Assembly: GCA_039654915.1 (NCBI GenBank)
Contig: CM077595.1
Coordinates: forward strand, 91,801,501-91,865,500
DNA length: 64,000 bases
From: Aquilaria yunnanensis
Lineage: Eukaryota > Streptophyta > Magnoliopsida > Malvales > Thymelaeaceae
Reading direction: 5' to 3'
Numbering within the stretch: position 1 is the stretch's first letter; every line of letters starts with the position of its first letter. Shown here one piece after another: positions 1 through 12,330 of the stretch. The position numbers and the translations under genes were made by a program. The notes under the pieces were generated by a model that was not told the origin of the DNA, did no database searches, and saw only the letters and a program-made list of their open reading frames with translations.

Positions 1-2535
1 CCACCTATGACAGAAAGAGAAATGGTCACTTTGTTTGTCCAGACACTGAATTACCCATATTATGACAAGCTCATTGGCAATTCGGCAACTAATTTCTCCG
101 ATGTTGCCATGTCTGGAGAAAGGATTGAGCATGGGATTAGGACTGGGAAGATCGCTGAGTCCTTTAGTGATCCTATGAAAAGAGGAGGACCATCCAGAAG
201 AAAAGATGAGGAAGTACAACAAATAGGACGCGGAAAAGGGATTTCCCTCGTGGGTACTGTGGCTACCGGGCCTCGCCTGTCCTATTCTGCCAATAGGCCC
301 AATAATTATCCTCCTAATAGGCCCAATAATTATCTTCTCGACAGGCCTAATCAGTTACGGCCACCTGTTCCGACTCCTCCAGTACCTGCACAAAGACCAA
401 GGGAAGTTTTTGCGCCAATTCCCATGACTTACACTGAGTTGTATCCAAAACTCATTGAAAGTCAACTTATCCGCCCAATTCCTACAAGGCCATTGGAACC
501 CCCATATCCAAGGTGGTATGACCCCAACGTAACTTGCCCATATCATGATGGCACAGTGGGTCATGGCCTAGAGAATTGCATAGCTTTGAAACGCATAGTC
601 CAACAATTAATAGAGTCAAAGTGGTTGGACTTTTCTGATGAACCAAACGTCACTCATAATCTATTGCCGCCTCATCAAGCAAAACCAGTCAATATGATAG
701 AAGAACACCGGCCGATGAAGAAGTCAGTCAACGATATCATAACCCCTATTAAGCATATATATTCATGCCTTGTGAAAAAAGGGATCATCATGGGCAAACC
801 TCCTTTTGGACATGAAGAAGTCGAGGATGAGGAATGGTGTGACTTTCATAACAGCAAAAGTCATTCTATCCAGGAATGCTCAGAATTCCATGAGAATCTA
901 CAAAAACTCATAGACTCCTCCCAACTCATTGTTTTTATGTCAGATAAAGATGATGACGTAAATGTGATCATTAAAGAACAAGAAGTCAAGGCTATGCTAA
1001 GACCACTAGTCATACCAATCTCAAAACCTGCTCTTCAGCCTTTAAGAATTCAAGTCCCAAGGCCATTCCCATGCAAATCAGACAAAACTATTCCATAGAG
1101 CTATGATTACACTTCTAACATCACATCAACTCCGTTAGAAGTTGGGAGTATGACTAGAAGTGGTCGGTGTTATTCTCCGAAGCAAATGAACAAACTCCAA
1201 CAAGATAAGAACGTTACGGACCCAACAAGTAGACCTCTTGATACAAATACATCCAAAGTGCAAGAGATGCCTCGAGCAGTAACAGATGAACAAGCTACTG
1301 AGTTTCTCAAACTCATAAAACAAAGTGAGTATAGCATCGTTGAGCAGTTAAACCACCTTCCAGCAAAGATTTCTATACTATCATTACTTCTAAGCTCTGA
1401 TGCTCATCGAGAAGCCCTCTTCAAAGTATTGAATAAGGCCTATGTTGAGCAAGATATTTCCGTGAATAATTTTGACCACCTTGTCAACAACATTACAACG
1501 CAGAATCTCATCACATTCACTGACGATGAGATACCAGCAGAATGAAGGGGTCACTCTAAGGCTCTACATATTTCGGTTAAATACAAAGATCGAATTATGG
1601 CTAGAGTTCTTATTGATAATGGGTCAGCTCTAAATGTAATGCCACTTGAAACCTTACACAAGCTTGGTATCGACCCATCATCCCTCAACAACTGTCATAT
1701 CATCGTTCGAGCGTTTGATGGGATGAAGAGAAATGTTGTTGAAGAAATAGAGCTGCCAATAGGGATTGGCCTTTGTGTCTTCCACATCACATTTCAAGTT
1801 ATGGATATTAATCCTTCTTATACTTGTCTGTTGGGAAGACCATGGATCCATATGGCTGGAGCAATTCCTTCATCGCTACACCAAAAAATGAAATTCATTA
1901 TTGAAGGAAAGTTAATCACAGTCTTTGCTGAAGAAGACATTCTGCTATCTAGACCTGCGGATGCTCAATATGTCGAGGTCAATGAAGATGTGCCTGATTG
2001 CTCTTTCAGGTCATTTGAAATTGTTAATGCTACCTATGTCGATGGAGAAGAACTCGTGCCAAGCATCTCCAAAACAAGTCGCATGATCGCCAAACTCATG
2101 ATGAAAGGAGGATACTCATCGAGGTTAGGTCTGGGACAAGATTTACAAGGAATACCAGAGCCATTGAAAATCTCTGCAAATGAAGGGAAATATGGCCTAG
2201 GTTTCACACCGACAAGGCAAGACAAAATGAAGGCGATAGCTGAAAAGAAAGAAAAGAGGATTGCACGATTAACAGGGCATCATCTACAGGAAAGAAATCT
2301 GGATATCCCTGACATCACTGAAACATTCGTGAGTGGTGGCTTAATTCTGAAAAATGACAATGAAGGCGCGCTGACCATCAACATCAACAAACCTTTTGAA
2401 AGTCTTTCTATTCAGGTAATAATCAGTGATTCACCTGAAGATGAGGAGCTCGTTCAACCCTGTAGCCCATGGGATGTGCTGAACAATTGGGAGGCGATAG
2501 AACTGTCTGTTATAATCGAGAGCTTTTCAAAGTAA
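1..2535 (+). pseudogene. Element A gag-protease, 5' truncated by window, two in-frame stops
   Basis: This is the structural capsid and aspartic protease polyprotein of a Tat/Ogre element, closely similar to element B's intact copy. Visible parts are the end of the gag core, two C-x2-H-x4/5-H-x4-C zinc motifs (from about 535 and 835), the protease motif around residues IDNGSALN (about 1609) and a G-patch-like stretch (about 2098-2205). The frame is unbroken by indels but holds a TAG at 1096-1098 where B has TGG and a TGA at 1543-1545 where B has GGA. The normal stop at 2533-2535 overlaps the intron donor. Confidence 0.9.
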
Positions 2536-2726
2536 TCTAATAGTAAAAACCTCCTAAAGAAATGTTCAATCAATAGGGTGTAGTCTTTGCTTAAGTGAAC
2601 CTTTTAGTTATTGCTTTTCATTCCAATAAAGTTGTGATTTATGCACATTATAAATAAAGTACTAGTTTGCATCCATCTCATTCTTGCCATTTTCTCTTCT
2701 CTCTCTTTTCTTTCTGGTTAATGCAG
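2532..2726 (+). other. Predicted Ogre intron between protease and RT (element A)
   Basis: GT at 2532-2533 lies one base before the gag-protease stop, and a pyrimidine-rich tract ends in CAG at 2724-2726. Removing these 195 bases joins the protease frame to the pol frame without a shift and skips the stop. The equivalent sites are kept in element B. A spliced intron here is a known hallmark of Ogre elements; use in vivo is inferred. Confidence 0.75.
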
Positions 2727-5700
2727 ACCTGAAACTCTTTTTGATGACAATGAAAGAATGAACTTTGATAATCCTGTAAACACTACCGACTTGGATGATG
2801 AAGATCTTCAAATATCTCCTGAGCTATTAAAAATGATCGAGCAAGATGAAAAAGAAAGAGCAACAAGTCAGGAACCAACTGAGGTATTCAACTTGGGAGA
2901 CAGTCAGGATATAAAAGAAGTCAAGATTGGCACTCTATTTCCTCCTGAAGAAAAAGAAGAATTAGTCCATTTATTGAAGGAATATGTGGATGTATTTGCT
3001 TGGTCATACCAAGACATGCCTGGCTTAAGCTCAGATATAGTACTACACAAAATACCCTTGAAGCCTGGGGCGAAGCCTGTCAGACAGAAATTACGAAGAT
3101 TAAAGCCGGATCTAATCTTGAGAGTAAAAGATGAGATTCGAAAGTTATGGGATGCAGGATTCCTTGGGGTCGCTGAATATACAGAATGGGTGGTTAACAT
3201 TGTTCCAGTCGAAAAGAAAGAAAGTGGGAAACTAAGAGTTTGTCAGGACTACCGGCCCTTGAATGAAGCCAGTCCTAAAGATAACTTCCCACTTCCTCAC
3301 ATCGATACGCTGGTGGATAATACCGCAGGAAACTCCTACTTTTCCTTCATGGATGGCTTTTCTGGGTACAATCAAATCAAACTTGATCCAGACGATATGA
3401 TAAAAACTGCTTTTATTACCCTTTGGGGTACCTTCTATTATAAGGTGATGCCTTTTGGGTTAAAGAATGCTGATGCTACATATCAAAGAGCCATGGTCGC
3501 GTTATTCCATGACATGATGCATAAAGAAATTGAAGTATATGTAGATGACATGATCGCCAAAACTTTCACTGCTGGGGGGCATCTAAAAGTGCTAAGAAAA
3601 TTATTCGATAGACTTCGCAAATATCAACTAAAGTTGAATCCTGCCAAATGTACTTTCGGAGCCTCTTCAGGAAAGTTATTGGGTTTCATGGTAAGCAAAG
3701 ATGGGATTCGAGTTGACCCGAGTAAAGTCAAAGCGATACAAGAAATGCAACCCCCGAAAACTCCAAAACAAGTAAGAAGTTTTCTGGGCAAAATCAACTT
3801 CATAGCAAGGTTCATTTCACAATTGACGTCCAAGTGTGAACCTCTTTTCAAATCACTAAAGAAGAACAATCCGATCGAGTGGAATAACGAATGCCAAGAA
3901 GTATTCGAGAAAATTAAGCAATATCTATCAAATCCACCAGTCTTGGTACCACCCCGATCTAGAGAACCGTTGATTCTATAATTATCCATACAGGATTCTT
4001 CATTAGGATCCGTATTGGGTCAACGTGATGAGACAAGCAAGAAAGAGCATGCAATTTACTATTTGAGCAAGAAGCTTACCACATATGAAGTGAAATACTC
4101 AATAGTAGAAAAGTCCTGTTGTGCCCTTGCATGGGTAGCACACCGACTACGACACTACATGCTCAACAACACCACATTGCTGATCTCCAAGACTGATCCC
4201 ATTAAGTACATTTTTGAGAAACCAACTTTATCAGGCAGGATCGCAAAATGGCAAATGCTGTTGTCTGAATACGACATACAATATGTCACCCAAAATGCTA
4301 TAAAAGGGAGTGTGATTGCTGAATATCTGGTTGATAGAGCATTGGATGATTATGAGCCAATGAAAATGGAGTTTCCTGATAGAGATATAATGACGATAGA
4401 ACAGGAAGTCTCTAAAGATTATGAAACATGAAAAATGGCATTCGATGGAGCATCTAATGCTTTGGGACAAGGGATTGGAGCCATACTCATCTCTCCAAGT
4501 GGAGAGCAATTCCCTCTCACAGCAAAAATTACATTTCCTTGTACCAACAATATAATAGAGTATGAGGCATGTGCTATGGGACTCCAAATGGCACTGGAAT
4601 TGAAAGTGCGAGATCTCTGAGTTTATGGGGATTCCACATTAGTTATATATCAAATCAATGGAGAATGGGAGACAAGGGATTCAAAATTGATCCCTTACCA
4701 AAAGCTCATACTAGACTTTGCTAAAAAATTTAACAGTATAAGCTTTCATCATCTTCCAAGGGAAGATAATCAAATACCGGATGCTTTAGCTACTTTAGCT
4801 GCTATGTACAAGATCAGTGACCCCGAGCATACTCCTGTGTTCGAGATGAGAATAATAGATTCTCCAGCTTATTGCATGAGCATCGAAGAAGAATTGGATG
4901 GAAAGCCTTGGTATCACGATATCAAGAAATACCTCCAAGAAAGAGTATATCCACCAGAAGCATCAGAAAATGACAAGAAATTTCTATGAAGACTGTCAAT
5001 GGGTTTTCTTTTAAACCTAGACATACTTTATAAGAAAACCCCAGACTCGATGCTACTTCGCTGTGTAGATGCTCATGAAGCATGAAAGATCATGGAAGAA
5101 GTTCATTCCAGAATGTGTGGAGCACACACTAGTGGTCATACCATGGTAAGACAAATAATGAAGGCTGGGTACTATTGGCTCACATTAGAAAGTGATTGCA
5201 TCAATCACGTAAGAAAATGTCACAAATGCCAAATATATGCCAACAAGATTCAGGCTCCATCTGCTCCTCTTAATGTAACAGCAATACCTTGGCCTTTTGC
5301 CATGTGGGGAATTGACGTCATTGGAGCCATTACCCCCAAAGCTTCTAATGGTCACAAATTCATCCTAGTGGCAATTGACTACTTCACTAAATGGGTAGAA
5401 GCTGTGTCTTATGCAAATGTAACTCAAAAGGTGGTATGCCGGTTCATCAAGAAGGAAATCATTTGTCGCTATGGGCTGCCAGAGTGTTTCATCTCAAACA
5501 ATGCCACGAACTTGAACAATGCAATGATGCGAACTCTGTGCCAACAGTTCAAGATCAAGCATCTCAATTCAGCACCTTATCGACCGATGATGAATGGTGC
5601 AGTAGAAGCGGCCAATAAAAATATCAAGAGAATTGTTGAAAAGATGGTCGTCAATTACAAGGACTGGCATGAGATGTTACCTTTTGCACTATATGCTTAT

Positions 5701-6156
5701 AGAACTTCTACCCGTACTTCTACTGGAGCAACACCTTTTTCTCTGGTATATGGTATGAAGGCTGTATTACCCATTGAAGTTGAAATTCCTTCATTAAGGA
5801 TACTAATGGATACTCAATTGAGAGAAGCAGAATGGGTCAAAGCTAGATACGAGCAACTAAACCTAATTGATGAAAGAAGAATGATAGCCCTCTGCCATGG
5901 GCAGCTTTATCAAAGGAGGATTATTCGCGCTTACAATAAAAAGATTCGTCCACGGCAATTTCACGAGGGTGATATTGTGCTCAAGAAAATTCTACCCATT
6001 CAGCATGATTCTAGAGGAAAATGGACACCAAATTATGATGGGCCATATGTCGTGAAGAAAGCATTTTCAGGAGGGGCTTTAATTCTGACAGAAATGGATG
6101 GACGAGAATTAGCAAAGCCAGTAAATTCAAATTCAGTCAAGAAATATTTTGCATAA
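2727..6156 (+). pseudogene. Element A pol (RT, RNase H, aRNase H, integrase), five in-frame stops
   Basis: All domains of element B's pol are present in one continuous frame from the intron acceptor, with the first ATG at 2758: RT with YVDD (about 3538), a degenerate first RNase H, a second archaeal-like RNase H starting near FDGAS (about 4441), the integrase HHCC zinc region (about 5100-5230) and the catalytic core. In-frame stops lie at 3979 (TAA), 4429, 4618, 4987 and 5083 (all TGA). Three TGAs replace CGA and one replaces TGG. The second integrase catalytic Asp is Asn (AAC, 5497-5499). There is no frameshift, so decay was by point mutation. Confidence 0.92.
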
Positions 6157-7466
6157 ATGAAGAAATTTTTGGCAGAAGGGAAGAAGTGGATACAGGGTTA
6201 CCAAAGTTTATTTGATCAAAGTTGTCAAAAAGAGCTTTCTTCCTTTACACTTTCATTATCTATCTGTATCCAAGATTTTTATATTCTCTTACCCATAAAT
6301 AAAAAGCCAATTCTCTTTAGCTTGCCTTTGATTCTTACATTCAAAATGCTAAAGTTGTTTCTATCCAGTTCTTTTCCTTCAAATCTCACATTCCTACTAG
6401 CCTTAAGTGTGCAATAAGTTGTGACTTTTGAAGGAAGAATAGTAATAATTAAAACTTAGAAAAAGCAAAGACCGTAGATTACTGTGATAAGCTTTATGAA
6501 TTAAAGCAGGTAAGATTGAGGTCCTGCTTTGCGAACAGCACAGAACATAGGCTAACAAAGAAGAATGAGTAACAAATCTTCGGGAGATAGCCTTGATAGT
6601 TGCCTGGATGATCGCTTCAGAAGTCTTAGCATGTCCATGTCAGCAAGAAAGAATCATACTCACGAATATTTCAACAGGGACAATTATCCAGAGAAGCATA
6701 AAGTATGAGACGGGCATTAAAGAAATTGAGGCCAAAATTCAAGAATAAGTCAAGGAAAGGGGATTTTGAAAAGAGTTGGGCTTTTCAGACAATGGACAAG
6801 AACTAGAAAGCATAAAGAGATTCAATGATAGTCTAAGAAGGCAATTACAAAGATGATCCAGTAAAGCAAAGATATGAAGAAACTAGATCCAAAACCAAAA
6901 AAAAAGAAACATCAGTTACGCATGCTCTACATTCATGCATGGCTTTTACATAACATGAATCAAATGGAAAGCATATCCGCAGCATGATTGCAGCAGTATA
7001 AGCTGACATCTCAATGACATCAGCTCTTACCAATCTATCACTGGATACACAACTGATATACTGGACCCAGTCCCATCAGCAATTTAAGGATAAAGTAGAC
7101 AATATTGTCAAAAGCCTGGCTACCGATTCAATAATCGAGGCTACACCTAGAAGGATAGGATTGACGCCAGCTTAGCAGTATCCAAGATAAGAGATAGCTA
7201 TGGTCAAAGATAAGGCAGACATCAAGAAATATTGTCGTTGAAAACTTTGTCAAAAGCGGACAAAAGATTCAATAATCAAGGACTGGATCGACGTCAGCTG
7301 GATGGAATATCAAAGATAAGAAATATCATTCACATCAAAATAAAGTATGATCCACTTTTCCGGTTAAGCGGCGGATACGGTACTCCGTGACTCTCAAGTC
7401 GGTTCTCTCAGTTGCCCATAATAACTGATTCTTTCCTCTCTTCTTTCTTTTACTTTCCTCTAGAAA
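6157..7466 (+). other. Non-coding spacer between pol and accessory cassette (element A)
   Basis: No gene supported. The stretch aligns with 25014-26303 in B and about 59190-60638 in C. It contains an AATAAA-rich patch soon after the pol stop (about 6296) and, from about 7355, the leader block beginning CCGGTTAAGCGGCGGATACG that precedes the first zinc-finger gene in all three elements. A short ORF at 6157-6417 is not conserved in B and is not counted. Confidence 0.6.
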
Positions 7467-8015
7467 ATGGATCATACTCTTTCTGTCTTATGAAAATATT
7501 TTCCTTCTCTCCCAATGAATATTCTCAAAAAGATCTACCAAGTTCACTGTGAACGATTAAGAGTTCTGATGCACAAAGGAATCCCTGAAGATGTGCGGTG
7601 GTTAATCGAAGCCAAGGTTCGTTTGGCAGGTGAAATCCCAGAGGCATTTGTGTCTCATATGCCTGGTATAGGCAAAAGCTCTTATGCCAAAAAGCGAATA
7701 GCGAAAAGGTTACAAGTCTGCCATAAATGTGGACGGTGGACTTGTAATACTAAATGTCGTTCTTTAGGAATGATCTCCGATAATCGAGAAGATAAAATAC
7801 GATTCATCAAGAATGGCCTGAGTAATGACTCATTGGATGATATCCAATTGACTCTTGAGACGCATTCTTGTGGATCAGTGCAACGCGAACTTCTTGGTTT
7901 ATGGAGCATTTTTCATGAAGAACGAGAACGATACAGTCCCGGGAATCTGACTGTAAACGACCCTGTTTGCCAGCTTGTAAGAAAACTGGATGGGAAGCAA
8001 ATACTCAACTCATAG
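7467..8015 (+). pseudogene. Accessory zinc-finger protein a1, early stop
   Basis: Counterpart of the intact genes at 26304 (B) and 60639 (C). The ATG at 7467 is followed after eight codons by TGA (7491-7493) where B and C read CGA. The rest of the frame is open to the normal end. It keeps the basic stretch, the C-x2-C-x4-C-x3-C finger and the HSC motif. A restart at the Met at 7515 would lose 16 N-terminal residues, so I call it a pseudogene. Confidence 0.85.
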
Positions 8016-8176
8016 AAGCCGTTAATGCCGTTACTGGACGTAAAGCCAGTGGAAGATGTGAGCCACAGTCACAATTACTGTACATACAATTTGTCATATT
8101 TGGAAAATTTACATTTTCTTTTGACAATAATGTACTTACTCCCATAAGTGTAATCGACACGTTATCCTTTCATCAC

Positions 8177-8183
8177 TATAAAT
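8177..8183 (+). promoter_or_regulatory. TATA box upstream of zinc-finger gene a2
   Basis: TATAAAT lies 127 bases before the a2 ATG, downstream of the shared upstream module (about 8055-8160) with its CTGTACAT and AATAATGTAC cores. The same arrangement precedes the paralogues in B and C. Confidence 0.55.
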
Positions 8184-8303
8184 GCATGTTCTTCTTTCCG
8201 GTTAAGCAGCAGATACGGTACTCTGTGATTCTCAAAGTCGATTATTTCAGTTTCCCACACTAACTGATTCATTTCCCTCATCTCTTAAATTCTTCTCTCA
8301 TCA

Positions 8304-8852
8304 ATGGAGTCTACTCTTTCTGCCCTGCGAAAGTACTTTCCTTCCCTCCCAATAAATGTTCTTAAAAAGATTTATCAAGCTAGATGTGAAAGAATCAGAG
8401 TTTTTATACACAAGGGCATTCCTGACGATGTGCGGTGGTTAATTGAAGCTAAGGTCCGTTCGGCTGGTGAAGTTCCAGATGCATTTATGCCCCGCATGCC
8501 CGGTTTAGGTAAAAGCCGTTATGCCAAAAGGGGAAGAGCAAAGAGACTAGGCGTGTGTTATAAATGTGGGCGATGGAATTGTAATACTAAATGTCGCTCT
8601 TTAGGATACATCTCCACAAATCGTGAAGATAAAAGAAAATTCATTAAGAATGGCCTGCGTAAGGAATCTCTGGAAGATATCCGAGAGACTCTTGAAACGC
8701 ATTCTTGTGGAAAAGTGCAAGGTGAAATTATCGGTTTATGGAGGACTTACCATAAAGAATGAGACCGTTACAGTCTTTGGAATGTGACTGTAAACGACCC
8801 TGTTTGCCAGCTTGTAAGAAAACTGGATGGGAAGCAAATCCTCGACTCATAG
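8304..8852 (+). pseudogene. Accessory zinc-finger protein a2, stop near C-terminus
   Basis: A member of the 182-residue family, closest to b2 and c2 in its finger and C-terminal half. The frame is open to a TGA at 8760-8762 that replaces a CGA codon. The remaining 30 codons to the TAG at 8850-8852 are still in frame. A truncated product of 152 residues would keep the finger (CYKCGRWNCNTKC) and the HSCG motif. One Gly replaces Arg in the basic stretch. Confidence 0.85.
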
Positions 8853-9002
8853 AAGCCGTTAATGCCGTTACTGGACATAAATCAGTGGAAGATGAGAGCC
8901 ACAGTCATGATTGCTGTACATATAAGCTGTCATTTGTCTTTTCTTTTGACAATAATGTACTTGCTTCTGCAAGTGTAATTAACGCATTATCCCTTTCATC
9001 AC

Positions 9003-9009
9003 TATAAAT
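9003..9009 (+). promoter_or_regulatory. TATA box upstream of zinc-finger gene a3
   Basis: TATAAAT 74 bases before the a3 ATG, again preceded by the shared upstream module (about 8895-8990). Confidence 0.55.
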
Positions 9010-9076
9010 ATGTGTTAGTTATTTCCGTTTCCTACAATCACTAATTTCTTTCTTCTCTTAAATACCTCATTCATTA

Positions 9077-9624
9077 ATGGAGTCTTCTCTTTCCGCCCTA
9101 CGAAAGTATTTTCCTTCCTTCCCAATAAATGTTCTTAAAAAGATTTATCAAGCTAGATGTGAACGATTCAGAGTATTTATGCACAAAGGCATTCCTGATA
9201 ATGTGCGGTGGCTAATCGAAGCTAAGGTTCGTTCAACTGTTGAAGTTCCAGAAGCATTCTTTCCCCGTATGCCCGGCTTTGGTAAAAGCGCTTATGCCAA
9301 AAAAAGAAGAGCAAAGAGGCTAGGCGTTTGTCATAATTGTGGATGGTGGATTTGCGGCAATAAATGTCATTCTCCAGGAGTGATCACCAGAAATCGTAAT
9401 GATAGAATAAGATTCATTAAGAATGGCTTGCGTAAGGAATCTCTAGAAGATATTGAGAGGTTCTTGAAACGCATTCTTGCGGAATAATGCAATTTGAGAT
9501 TGTTGGATTATGGATAATTCTCCAAAAAGAACGAGATCGTTATAGTCTTGGAAATCTGACTTTAAACGACCCAGTTTGCCAGTTTGTGAGAAAACTGGAT
9601 GGGATGCAAATCGCCGATTCATAG
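9077..9624 (+). pseudogene. Accessory zinc-finger protein a3, frameshifted
   Basis: Counterpart of b4 (28668) and c3 (62199), with the diverged finger CHNCGWWICGNKC. A single base is missing near 9449 compared with b4 and c3, which shifts the frame and ends it at 9487. The original frame resumes and would end at 9624. The finger lies before the break. Confidence 0.85.
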
Positions 9625-9669
9625 AAGGCATTGAAGCCGTTACTGGATGCAAAATCAGTGGAAGACGTG

Positions 9670-9955
9670 GACCAAAGTCACGATTACTGTACATGCTAGC
9701 TGTCGCTTTTGAAATTATCCTCCCAATAATGTACCCACTCCTGACATGAGATACAGTTATGACTACTGTATATAGCTGCCACTTTTGAAATTTTCCTTTT
9801 CTTCCAACAATCACGTACCTACTCCTAACGTAAGCTACAGTAGTGACTACTGTACATGCTAACAGCTATTTTGAAAATTTTCCTCATCTTTTAACGATAG
9901 TGTACCCATACCTGACCAGAGTCATACTCGTGACTACTGTGAATAGCTGGCAATA
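9670..9955 (+). repeat. Tandem upstream modules before LOG (element A)
   Basis: About four degenerate copies of an 80-86 base unit with the order TCACGATTACTGTACATGCT, GCTGTCGCTTTTGAAAT, then AATAATGTACCCACTCCTGA. Equivalent arrays precede LOG in B (five copies) and C (about six). Single copies precede the downstream zinc-finger genes. Confidence 0.75.
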
Positions 9956-10042
9956 ATGTATCCATTCTTGAAAATAAAATTATTGCCTTATCTCTTTATC
10001 TCTATAAATATATCCTCTTTTCTCACAAGGGTAAGGATAGGA

Positions 10043-10540
10043 ATGGAGAAAACCCCAACTCGTAAATCCCGAAGTATTTGTGTATTTTCTGGGGCTTTTC
10101 CTGGAAAAGATGAAGAGTATTTAAAGGCAGCAACCATTTGGGTAGAGTATTAGCTGAGCGAAAAATACATTTAGTTTATGGAGGAGATAGTGTCGGATTA
10201 ATGGGAGGTGTAGCATCAGCAGCATCTTTAGGAGAAAGTCAAGTTTTGGGCATCATCCCTGGACCTTTGAAATTTGTTTCTGGGGGCACGATTGGAGAAG
10301 AATTAGTGGTTAAAAATTTGCAAGAGCGTGTGTTACAAATGCTTTTAAATGCTGATGCTTTTATCGCTCTACCAGGTGGTTTTGGCACATTAGGAGAAGT
10401 CTTTCAAATTGCTTCCATGGCCCAACTTAATTTGCATAAGAAACCCATTGGGCTGTTGAATGTTAACAATTTCTTTACAGGTCTGATAGCTTTTGTGGAT
10501 TATGCTATGCAGAAGAATTTCATATCAAGAGTAGCACGAC
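10043..10540 (+). pseudogene. LOG-type gene of element A, 5' part; frameshifted and split by an LTR
   Basis: Homologous to the intact LOG-like genes at 29723 and 63326. One base is missing near 10131, which shifts the frame; the rest reads in a second frame through the PGGFGTLGE motif. The glycine-rich motif is altered (GGDS instead of GGGS). An LTR inserted after 10540 cuts the gene, and its remainder lies at 39971-40106. A TATAAAT at 10003-10009 precedes the ATG by 40 bases, as in C. Confidence 0.92.
10536..10540 (+). repeat. Target-site duplication, left copy (solo LTR)
   Basis: ACGAC directly before TGTTGACACC. The right copy at 39971-39975 reads ATGAC; the single C-to-T change fits deamination at a CpG. 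LOG sequence continues across the duplication. Confidence 0.8.
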
Positions 10541-11025
10541 TGTTGACACCCAATTTCGTCCGACCATAAAAAAATTTTTAAAAGAAATTAAATAAAAAAA
10601 TTATTATTTTTATTATTATTATTATTACTAAAAATTTTAATTAGTTTAAAATACATTTTTGTTTTGTGAAGATTTGATTTAAAATGATATATGTGTGTAT
10701 TTGAAAGAAAAAAAGAAAACTCCAAAAAAAATGGCAAAATTTAAAAGTTTGAGGTAAAAATGACAACATTAAGAAGTTTCGGGAAAAATTGACAAATTCT
10801 GAAAGTTCCAGGAGCATTTGGTAGTTTGTCACATAAAATTCTGGGCCTGCCGACGTTTTCGGCCCAAATTGACAGAAAAGGACAAAATTGTCAAAATCAG
10901 AAGCTTCAGGAACTTATCCAGAGGCTGAGAGACGTAAAGAACTAAAATTGTCATTTTACCAATTTAAAAGATAAGTTTGAAATTTTTTATTAATTTATCC
11001 ATCAACAGTTCAGCCAAACTTCCTC

Positions 11026-11032
11026 TATAAAT
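11026..11032 (+). promoter_or_regulatory. LTR promoter TATA box (solo LTR)
   Basis: TATAAAT followed by AGCCCCCC, at the same place as in every LTR of the window. Confidence 0.6.
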
Positions 11033-11175
11033 AGCCCCCCAAATTTTGTACTGAACACAGAAAAAAATAGAAAAAAAACTTAGAGCTCCGTTTTAAAAAA
11101 AGAGAAAATTACAGCCCTTAGCCCCAGCCCTCTTCCCTTCTTCCCCAGAAAGCCAAAAAATTTTTTCACTGCTGT

Positions 11176-11177
<2 letters not shown>

Positions 11178-11222
<45 letters not shown>
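11178..11222 (+). repeat. (CT)n microsatellite in solo LTR
   Basis: About 22 CT units in the transcribed leader of the LTR, followed by a GC-rich block. Element B's LTRs have a shorter, interrupted version near 12476. Confidence 0.9.
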
Positions 11223-11225
<3 letters not shown>

Positions 11226-11524
11226 CGCCGCTGTCGCCCCTCCGCCTCGCCGCCCCACGCCCGTGCCGTCGCGCCAGCTCCGCCAGCCCCACCCCTGCCC
11301 CCTCGCGCGCGTTTCTCTGTTTTCACGTTTCCAGGAAATTCAAATTTTAATTTGAAGGGTACAACTCTCATTTAATCCTTCATCTTTTCAATTTCTTTCA
11401 CTTTGGTCACTAACTTTTCTTTTGTTATTGCAGAAAATTACTAACTCTTTTTAACTTGTTTATTTATTTGATTATTACTAACCCTTTTTTTTTGTTATTA
11501 ACAACTAACAACTAACTCACTAAC

Positions 11525-11556
<32 letters not shown>

Positions 11557-11789
11557 GTTAACTAACTTACTAACTTATTATTGTTGACTAGCTTTTATTA
11601 TTGTTGTTAATTAATTAACTTGGCTAACTTTTATTATTGTTGTTAATTAATTTAATTATTGTTGACTAACTTTTATTATTGTTGTTAATTAATTAATTAA
11701 CTTGGCTAACTTTTATTATTGTTGTTAATTAATTTAATTAACTTGGCTAACTTTTATTATTGTTGTTAATTAATTAATTAACTTGGTTA

Positions 11790-11794
11790 ACCAT
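11790..11794 (+). repeat. Target-site duplication ACCAT, left copy (element B)
   Basis: ACCAT immediately before TGTTAACACC. An exact copy at 37686-37690 follows the end of the right LTR, and solo-LTR sequence continues on both sides. Confidence 0.93.
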
Positions 11795-12323
11795 TGTTAA
11801 CACCTAATTTCGTCCGGCCATTAAAATAATTTAAAAAAAAAAATTAAATAAAAAAATTAAATAAAAAAATGTATTATTATTATTATTGTTATTATTAGTA
11901 CTAAATTTTTTTTTAATTAGTTTAAAATATATATATATATTTATTTTTTTTTTGTTTTGTTTTGTGAAGATTTGATATATGTGTGTATATGTGTATGTTT
12001 GAAAGAAAAAAAAGAAAACTCCATAAAAATGACAAAATTTAAAAGTTTGAGGTAAAAATGACAAAATTAAGAAGTTTCAGGCAAAATTGACAAATTCTGA
12101 AAGTTTCAGGAGCATTTGGCAGTTTGTCACATAAAATTTTGAGCCTGCCGACGTTTTTGGCTCAAATTGATAGAAAACGACAAAATTGTCAAAATCAGAA
12201 GCTTCAGGAACTTATCCAGAGGCTGAGAGACGTAAAGGACTAAAACTGTCATTTTACCAATTTAAGAGATAAGTTTGAAATTTTTTATTAATTTATCCAT
12301 CAACAGTTCAGCTAAACTTCCTC

Positions 12324-12330
12324 TATAAAT
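12324..12330 (+). promoter_or_regulatory. LTR promoter TATA box (element B)
   Basis: TATAAAT followed by AGCCCCCCAAATTTTGTGCT. This is likely the start region of the full-length element transcript; initiation about 30 bases downstream is inferred. The same box is at 34442 in the 3' LTR. Confidence 0.65.

Larger units (their letters stand above)
10541..11794 (+). mobile_element. Solo LTR, left part (interrupted by element B)
   Basis: Begins TGTTGACACCCAATTTCGTC like the other LTRs here, has a TATA box near 11026, a CT-rich tract and the TTATTATTGTTGTTAATTAA-type repeats, then stops abruptly at element B. The rest of the LTR is at 37691-39970, making about 3.5 kb. No primer-binding site or internal region follows the LTR end; element A's LOG resumes directly, so this is a solo LTR. 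Confidence 0.88.

Noticed and set aside
6157..6417. 86-codon ORF right after pol in element A
   Set aside because: Not kept in B, where the same stretch stops after about 20 codons in that frame.
11080..11371. Antisense ORFs rich in Arg and Glu in the LTR GC/CT block (also near 12391, 34509 and 42602)
   Set aside because: They arise from CT and GCC repeats, differ between LTRs and have no start or domain support.
10541..11794. Reading 10541-15567 as a pair of tandem LTRs of one element
   Set aside because: The exact ACCAT duplication and the resumption of the same LTR at 37691 show one LTR interrupted by another element.
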